From Phragmites australis (lineage: Eukaryota > Streptophyta > Magnoliopsida > Poales > Poaceae), in the NCBI RefSeq assembly GCF_958298935.1, contig NC_084932.1, positions 13,929,501 through 13,993,500 on the forward strand: a DNA stretch of 64,000 bases, read 5' to 3'. Positions within the stretch are counted from its first letter, which is position 1. The number at the start of each line of letters is the position of its first letter. The notes beneath the pieces were generated by a model. The model ran no database searches. It was not told the origin of the DNA and saw only the letters and a program-made list of their open reading frames with translations. The position numbers and the translations under genes were made by a program. Shown in pieces: positions 57,985-64,000 of this stretch.

Positions 57985-58310
57985 TCTCTAGTCGAGTCGA
58001 CCATCAACTCGTATTCAACCACTAGTCGCTTTAACCATCTACTTGAGCTCGATCACTAGTTGAGTCGACCATCTACTCGGGTTCGACCACTAGCCATTTC
58101 GACCATCTACTCGGGTTTGATCACTAGTCGTTTCGACCATCTAGTCGAGCTCGATCATTCACCGAGTCGACCATCTACTCGGGTTCAACCACTAGTTGTT
58201 TTGACCATCAACTCGGGTTTGATCACTAGTTGCTCTGATCATCTAGTCACTCCGACCAGTCACTCCAACCACCCACTCGGGTCCGACCACCTAGTCATCG
58301 CGACCACCTA
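57985..58310 (+). repeat. 34-base leader repeats, array 2
   Basis: The same units (CACTAGTTG, TCGACCATCTACTCGGG) in the second copy of the leader, about 9 units, more diverged toward the right. Confidence 0.8.
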
Positions 58311-58999
58311 GTTGGATTCGCCCACCTAGCCAGAGTCACCCACCTTCACAGATCCGACCTCCATAGCCAAAACAGAGGTAGCTAAAGTTCAGAGAGAGAG
58401 AGAATCTTTTTATTACCTTTATACCCTACTCTCTGGAAAAAGTTTGTGACCCATGTACCTCATTGGTCTTAGAAAAGGCAATAGAAGAGTTTTTGAGTTT
58501 GTGTCACATTCGCAAAAAAAGCAAGCAAGAAGCAAAGAGTGTAAAAAAAGAAGCAAAGAGTGCAAAAAATTAGAGAGAATTAAAAAAAAGAGAATCAGTT
58601 TTTGCATTGAAAATTTTGTTCCATTGTGCTTGTGTCTGTTATAGTTTTTGGCTTGTTTGCACTAGTTCTAGGAATGTGTTCGACCAGCAACTATGACGAG
58701 TACTATGGACATTTATTCAGATTTGCTAATCTAATTTCAATTATTGCTATTCCTTGCTCCTAAATACTACCTGTCCAAGTTACACCTTATCTCGATCAGA
58801 ACGGTTTCTCCCCTTACAACTACCTCACTCGCACCCGATAAGGTATCACGAACCAGCCACCAGTTGTGCCAACTGTGGTGATTGGTAAGAACACTTGCAA
58901 GAGCATGGTAAGACGCTTGAGAGTGTGTGACTTCACCTCCACCACCTAGTAGCTGATAGGGATAATTTATCTTTTGTTGTTTTCTATCTTCGACTAACC

Positions 59000-60316
59000 A
59001 TGGCAGGAGAAGTATCGGATGCACAGGAGTGTGTTTTGAGGGAAGAACTCACAATGGTGTTGAGTGATCATCGACAAGCTATTACTGACAACTTCGATAA
59101 GAAGCTTGCGGAGACAAACACTACATTGCAATGACTTAATGATAGTTTTGCCATGCTTAATACATGCTTTGGTCAAGTGGTTAATCAGCCACCAAACCAT
59201 GGGCGTGTGGATCCTCATGGCGCAGCCCATGAGTATGAGGAGTTCGTCGTAGATGATGAAATTTTGAGGCAAGAACAAGACACCTTTGATGCACGACAAT
59301 AGGACCGATTAAACTTCAATCATCAAGGTACGAGAGGTAATAATTTTTAGCAACATAACCTACGTGTTAATGATGATTCATTTGCTAAGGTTAAGTTTAC
59401 CATACCATCTTGTGCTGGTTCTTATGTTACTGAAAAGTATTTAGAGTGGGAGATGATGGTAGAACAGAAGTTTAATGCTCATTTAGTTCCTAAAGTGCAT
59501 AGAGTTAGGAAAACCACTAGTGAATTTAAAGAATTTGCAATTATCTGGTGGAATAGAGTATGCATCGATAGATTAGCGCCTACCACGTGGAATGCTTTAA
59601 TGGTTGCTATGAGTACCAGATTTGTTCCACACACTTTTAAATGTGATTTGCATAAGAAATTGTAGCGCTTAAGCCAAGGTGATAGATCCGTAGAAGAATA
59701 TGATCAGGAGCTACAAATTAGTATGTTGTGTTGTGATATAGTTGATTACAAAGAATACAATAGTGTTTTTAAATTGTTCTAACTTGCATGTGTGGTAGAA
59801 AAAGAATTGTAGGGACGACAATAGAGGCCAAAGAGCAATTTTGGAAGCATGACCACTTCAAAACCAACACTAGGACAAGTCAAAATAGCCCCACATTTAG
59901 CTACACGGTCTGCTGCCCCCTTCTCGAGTAGGGCGCGTACAACAGTACCTTCGACACCGTCACACGCTCCCGAGGTAAGCAAATCCGTAAGTGTGCAGGG
60001 TCCAACCAAGAGCTCTTCTTTAGTTGTTTCTACAGGCCGATCGATCGGGATTGTATTCCATCGATGCATGGGAATGGGCCATGTCATTAAAGATTGCCCA
60101 AGTCAGCGAGCGTGCATTGCAATAGAAGATGGTGGGTATGAAAGTGTTAGTGATGTTGAGGATGAATATGTACTTGCAGCTAACCATGCAGGTGATGAGG
60201 ATGAACGTGAGATGGATATTGACCATGAGGAAGTGTTCGATGCCACTGTCACGGAGGATTATAGGACCCTCATTGTGCCGCGAGTGTTAAGCACTCAAAT
60301 GGAGCAAGCGGAATAG
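59000..60316 (+). pseudogene. Gag of the CRM-like element
   Basis: MAGEVSDAQECVLREEL starts at ATG 59000. A coiled N-terminus is followed by VKFTIPSCAGSY, EKYLEWEMMVEQKF, FAIIWWNRVC and STRFVPHTFKCDLHKKL (gag core). Then come a Ser/Thr/Pro linker and the knuckle HRCMGMGHVIKDC, whose first Cys has become Phe (VFHRC). The acidic tail ends RVLSTQMEQAE at TAG 60314-60316. At least eight in-frame stops but no frameshift were seen, so the frame can be followed over the full length. Confidence 0.85.
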
Positions 60317-62420
60317 CTACAACGCCACAATTTATTTTAGATGTTCCTCATAGTCAAGGATTATCGTGTTCGAGTCATTATTAATGGAGGAAGTTGTAAC
60401 AACTTGGTAAGTTCAGGTATGATCAAGAAGCTTGCCTTGCTGATAAGAAACCATCCTCATCCTTATCATATTCAATGGTTCAACAACAGTGGCAAAGTGA
60501 AGGTAATGCAAACAGCTAGGGGACATTTTTCTATTGGTTCATACCATGATTTTGCTGATTTCAACGTAGTACCCATGCAAGCATGTTCACTTTTGTTATG
60601 ACAACCATGGGAGTTTGATACTGATGCAACACATCATGGTAGAATTAATAAGTACACCCTTATGCATAAAGAAAAGAAAATAACTTTCCTACCTTTAACC
60701 CCTGCTGAAATTGTGAAATATGAACAAGAGATAGCTGAAAATAAGAGAAAAGGGTTTGAGAATTAATCTGAAAATCAGCAAGTAGCGGAAAACAATTTTC
60801 CACCCAAAATGGAGAAAGCAACAAAAACTTCTAAGTTCTATGGAATTAGACTAAAAGGGTGTGTTATCCTTGCTACTAAATCTGACCTTACTGAAATTTG
60901 TGATAATGAGCTGCCATGCTATGCTTTGATATGCAACGATGCTTTAGTTTCACTCGAGAATATATCTAGCTCTTTGTCTCCTGTTGTTGCCAATATTTTT
61001 CAGGAGTTTGTGGATGTATTTTCAGCTGAGGCACCCCTGGGATTACCACCTATTTGAGGGATTGAACATCAAATTGATTTGATTTCAGGAGCAACTTTGC
61101 TAAACCGTGTTGCATATGGGACCAACCCGAAAGAGACTAAGGAAATTTAGCGACAAGTCTAAGACCTTTTGGACCACGGGTATGTACGAGAAAGTCTTAG
61201 CCCTTGTGTTATTCTCGTTCTTTTGGTTCCTAAGAAAGATGGTAGTTGGCGTATGTGTATTGATTGTAGAGCCATCAGTAATATTACTATAAGATATCGT
61301 CACCCTATCCCTAGGTTAGATGATATGCTTGATGAGTTGAGTGGTCCTATAATTTTCACTAAAATTGACTTGCGAAGTGGATACCACCAAATTAGAAGGA
61401 CACTTGGAGATGAATGGAAAACTGCATTTAAAACTAAGTTTGGTTTGTATGAGTGGTTAGTAATGCCTTTTGGGTTAAATAATACACCTAGTACTTTCAT
61501 GTGATTGATGAATGAAGTTTTACGTGCTATCATTGGGAGATTTGTGGTGGTTTACTTTGATGACATCTTAATTTATAGTAAGTCATATGAACTACACTTT
61601 GATCACTTACATGCTGTTTTTAACACTTTGAAAGATGCATGTTTGTTTGGTAACCTCGAAAAGTGCATCTTTTGCACGGGTCGAGTCTCTTTTCTTGGCT
61701 ATGTTGTTACTCCACAGGGAATAGAGCTGGATGAAACAAAAATAGAAGCCATAAAGAGTTGGCCAACTCCTGAGACTGTTACACAAGTGAGAAGCTTTCA
61801 TGGTCTTGCGGGTTTCTACCGGCGATTTGTGCGGGGTTTCAGCACCATTGCTACTCCATTAAACGAGTTGACAAAGAAAAGAGTAGTTTTTAAATGGGGT
61901 CCTGCACAAGAACAAGCATTCAAGTTGTTGAAAGAGAAGCTCACCCATGCTCCATTGTTTCAACTCCCTAATTTTTGTAAGAACTTTGAACTGGAATGTG
62001 ATGCTAGTGGGATTGAAATTAGAGGTGTACTAATTCAAGAAGGTAAACCTATTGCTTATTTCAGTGAGAAATTAAGTGGGCCAAGTCTGAATTATTCCAC
62101 TTATGATAAAGAATTGTATGCTTTAGTTCGTGCGCTTGAAACTTGGTAACATTATGTATGGCCTAAAGAATTTGTTATACATTCTGATCATGAATCGCTG
62201 AAATATATTAGAAGTCAAGCTAAACTGAATAAACAACATGCTAAATGGGTAAAATTTATTGAGTCTTTTCCATATGTCATCAAGCATAAGAAGGGAAAGG
62301 ACAATGTGTTTGCTGATGCGCTTTCTAGGCGATATACCATGTTATCTCAATTGAATCATAAGATTTTTGGTTTAGAGACCATTAAAGAATTATATGCTGC
62401 TGATTTAGATTTTAAAGAAT
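60317..62420 (+). pseudogene. Protease, RT and RNase H of the CRM-like pol
   Basis: Same frame as gag. Protease: VRVIINGGSCNNLVS, where Asn (60383) stands in place of the catalytic Asp; PHPYHIQWFNNSGKVKV and [71 protein letters not shown], catalytic [11 protein letters not shown] at 61553-61585, [11 protein letters not shown]. RNase [53 protein letters not shown]. Several stops (for example 61037, 61502, 62147) are present. The frame shifts near 62415. Confidence 0.92.
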
Positions 62421-63681
62421 GCTTGAACATTGTAAAGAAGGGAGAACATGGAATAAATATGTGCTAAATGATGGTTTGCTCTATCGTGCTAACGAGCTAT
62501 GCATTCTAGCTAGCTCCGTTCATCTTTTGTTGTTGCAGGAGGTGCATGGAGGAGGATTCATGGCTCATTTTGGAACAAAGAAGACTGAAGATGTGCTAGC
62601 CGCTCAATTCTTTTGACCAAAGATGAGGCGTGACATCGAGCGCTACGTGTCATATTGCCCCTTTTGCAATAAAGGTAAGTCTCGCTTAAATTCACATGGT
62701 CTTTACATGCATCTTCCTGTTCTAAATGCACCTTGGGAGGATATTTCCATATATTTTGTTTTAGGATTGCCTAGGACAAAGAGGGGAGGGATAGCATATT
62801 TGTAGTTGTGGATCGTTTTTTCTAAAATGGCACATTTTATACCTTGCTATAAGAGTGATGATTTGACAAACATAGCTGATTTATTTTTTAGGGAAATCGT
62901 TCGACTACAAAAAGTGCATAATACTATCGTCTAGGATCGTGGCACAAAGTGTTTACCACATATTGAATTTTCTTACAATAGGTTGGTACACTCCACCACC
63001 AAGGTAAGTCCATTCCAAGTAGTGTATGGATTTAATCCCCGTGCATCTGTTGATTTACTACCTTTGCCTACTTTTGAAAGACTTAATTTAGATGCTAAGA
63101 AACGTCCTAAATTTATTTTTAAGTTGCATGAAACCACTAAAAAGAATATAGAGAGCATGACTAAAAAGTATAGGATTGCTGGAAGTAAAGGTAGGAAGGA
63201 AATAAAATTTGAACCAGGTGATTTAGTTTGGTTGCATTTGAGGAAGGATAGGTTTCCAGAACTAAGAAAGTCAAAGTTGATGTCTAAAGCTGATGGAATA
63301 TTTTAGATAATTGAGAAAATCAATGACAATGCATACAAATTGGACCTACCTGTAGATTTTGGGGTTAGTCCCATATTTAATATTTAAGATTTGAAGCCCT
63401 ACATGGGAGAAGAACAAGAGCTTGAGTCGACGACGACTCCAATTCAAGAGGGGGAGGATGATGAGCCCATGGCTCCTTCGAATATGATCAATACTTCCAT
63501 TAAGCCTCAAATCATACAAGGTCCAATTACAAGAGCACGTGCACGAAAATTAGACCACCTGGTGAACTCGTTTCTCGCTTTTCATGCTTCCTTGGATGGA
63601 TTACTACTAAATTCTTGTGATGTGATATTGCTTAGGAACGTGGGAGAAGCACCACAACCTTACCCAAACATCACCCCTTGA
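62415..63681 (+). pseudogene. Integrase of the CRM-like pol, internally deleted, ending in the LTR
   Basis: The zinc domain has HGGGFMAHFGTKKTEDVLAAQFF, MRRDIERYVSYCPFCNKGKSR. The core starts WEDISIYFVLGLPRT (Tyr in the place of the first catalytic Asp). After DRGTK (~62944) it jumps to LPHIEFSYNRLVHSTTKVSPF, so about 60 residues including the catalytic Glu are gone. The C-terminal region has FEPGDLVWLHLRKDRFPELRKSKL and FNI*DLKPYMGEEQELES, and continues across the LTR border to QGPITRARARKLDHLVNSF and a TGA at 63679. The reading frame tail inside the LTR is as in CRM-type elements. Confidence 0.9.
63446..63458 (+). other. Polypurine tract of the CRM-like element
   Basis: AAGAGGGGGAGGA immediately before the 3' LTR start TGATGAGCC, lying within the pol coding tail. 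Confidence 0.88.
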
Positions 63682-64000
63682 ATGCCAAGTCTACTCGGAC
63701 TCGAGGCTGAGCTCTAGTTGTGGTCGTGGTCGAAGTCGTGGTTGTGGTCGAGTCGCAGGACAACATGTTAGTAAAACGGGCATAACTCTCTCATACGAAG
63801 TCCGTTTTAGGAAATCTTGGACATTATGGAAATCCTACGGTTAGCCCTTTCCAATGGATATGAGCTTGAGCAAATATTCCTTATAGTTTAGTTAGAGTCA
63901 AAGAAATAATGTGTTGCGCCACCGTTTTGGACCTAGTTGGGTCTTGTAATCGTGTCGGGGTCGGATTCCAGGTTGTGTACACCTCTTTCCACAGCTGCAC
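63459..64000 (+). repeat. 3' LTR of the CRM-like element, cut by the window end
   Basis: Begins TGATGAGCCCATGGCTCC like the 5' LTR and follows it to AAAACGGGCATAACTCTCTC and GGGTCTTGTAATCGTGTCG. It has a short extra GTCGTGG-type repeat near 63735. Confidence 0.92.

Larger units (their letters stand above)
56502..58403 (+). repeat. Tandem duplication of LTR end, primer-binding site and leader
   Basis: Copy A runs from CGTCTTGGCACAGTTGATAACC (about 56502) to a (GA)n tract near 57524. Copy B runs from TATCTTGGCACGGTTGATAACC (about 57527) to another (GA)n at 58391-58403. Copy B therefore contains the last ~150 bases of the LTR, a second CACATCA end, a second primer-binding-like site and the leader repeats. 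Copy A is ~1.02 kb and copy B ~0.88 kb. Confidence 0.88.
38601..64000 (+). mobile_element. SIRE/Maximus-type Ty1/copia retrotransposon with two nested insertions
   Basis: The 5' LTR, primer-binding site, gag, pol in copia order (protease, integrase, RT, RNase H), a 3' spacer and an env-like ORF all lie on the plus strand. The spacer is interrupted at 46262-54268 by a Tat-like element and the env-like ORF at 55738 by a CRM-like element. The remainder, including the 3' LTR, lies beyond the window. The left border (~38600) is approximate. Confidence 0.8.
55738..64000 (+). mobile_element. CRM-like Ty3/gypsy retrotransposon, right end outside the window
   Basis: The 5' LTR (TGATGAGCC...CACATCA), initiator-Met primer-binding site, a long duplicated leader, gag-pol on the plus strand, a polypurine tract and the first 542 bases of the 3' LTR are present. 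Pol runs into the 3' LTR in frame, and the LTR starts TGATGA. Both are features of the CRM lineage, but the clade is inferred without a tree. The two LTRs differ visibly (roughly one base in ten over the first 140), so the insertion is old. It inserted in the SIRE env-like ORF. Confidence 0.85.

Noticed and set aside
1..64000. CRISPR array, bacterial operon, riboswitch or phage features
   Set aside because: Sequence is plant nuclear repeat DNA; the tandem arrays have no spacer-repeat structure and no prokaryotic genes are present.

Overview
The window looks like gene-poor, repeat-dense nuclear DNA of a grass (Poaceae, most likely panicoid). This is inferred from the element families: a Tat-type Ty3/gypsy element with an antisense ORF, a SIRE/Maximus-type Ty1/copia element with an env-like ORF, a Ty3/gypsy family whose LTR ends (TGATG...CATCA) and coding tail resemble the CRM lineage, a CACTA transposon, a hAT transposon and an L1-type LINE. 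No intact host gene was found. The only host-gene-like sequence is a decayed O-methyltransferase (OMT) fragment near 29.6-30.1 kb. Every coding region is a pseudogene with stops, frameshifts or deletions.

Layout. 1-2.7 kb: pieces of an LTR element in minus orientation, broken by a truncated LTR of the CRM-like family. 3.2-7.9 kb: a CACTA transposon with a decayed TNP2-type transposase on the minus strand; its right end is clear and its left end is lost. 7.9-25.05 kb: a hAT transposon remnant. It is split at 9887/24039 by a complete 14.15 kb Tat-type gypsy element (9888-24038, minus orientation, 5-bp target duplication GGCAT). That element carries gag, protease, RT, two RNase H domains and integrase on the minus strand. 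On the opposite strand it carries an antisense gene with its own TATA box and an in-phase intron. 25.1-29.6 kb: gypsy gag and SIRE-type copia fragments ending in an LTR. 29.56-37.1 kb: the OMT pseudogene, whose 3' flank just after the stop codon was hit by a 6.7 kb LINE with 15-bp target duplications. 37.1-38.6 kb: non-coding DNA with a short tandem repeat and an LTR-like fragment.

38.6 kb to the window end: a SIRE/Maximus-type copia element (plus strand) containing two younger insertions. One is an 8 kb Tat-like, apparently non-autonomous element (46262-54268, minus) whose interior is mostly a 109-bp minisatellite of about 23 copies plus a 264-bp repeat array. The other is a CRM-like gypsy element (from 55738 past the window end), whose leader, including the primer-binding site, is tandemly duplicated.

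The insertions read as a stratigraphy: hAT before Tat; OMT before LINE; SIRE before both the Tat-like and the CRM-like insertions. I see no previously undescribed biological system. The most distinctive signals are the antisense gene of the Tat element, the strong bias of its premature stops toward codons made by C-to-T change, and the satellite-like expansions inside the retrotransposons.
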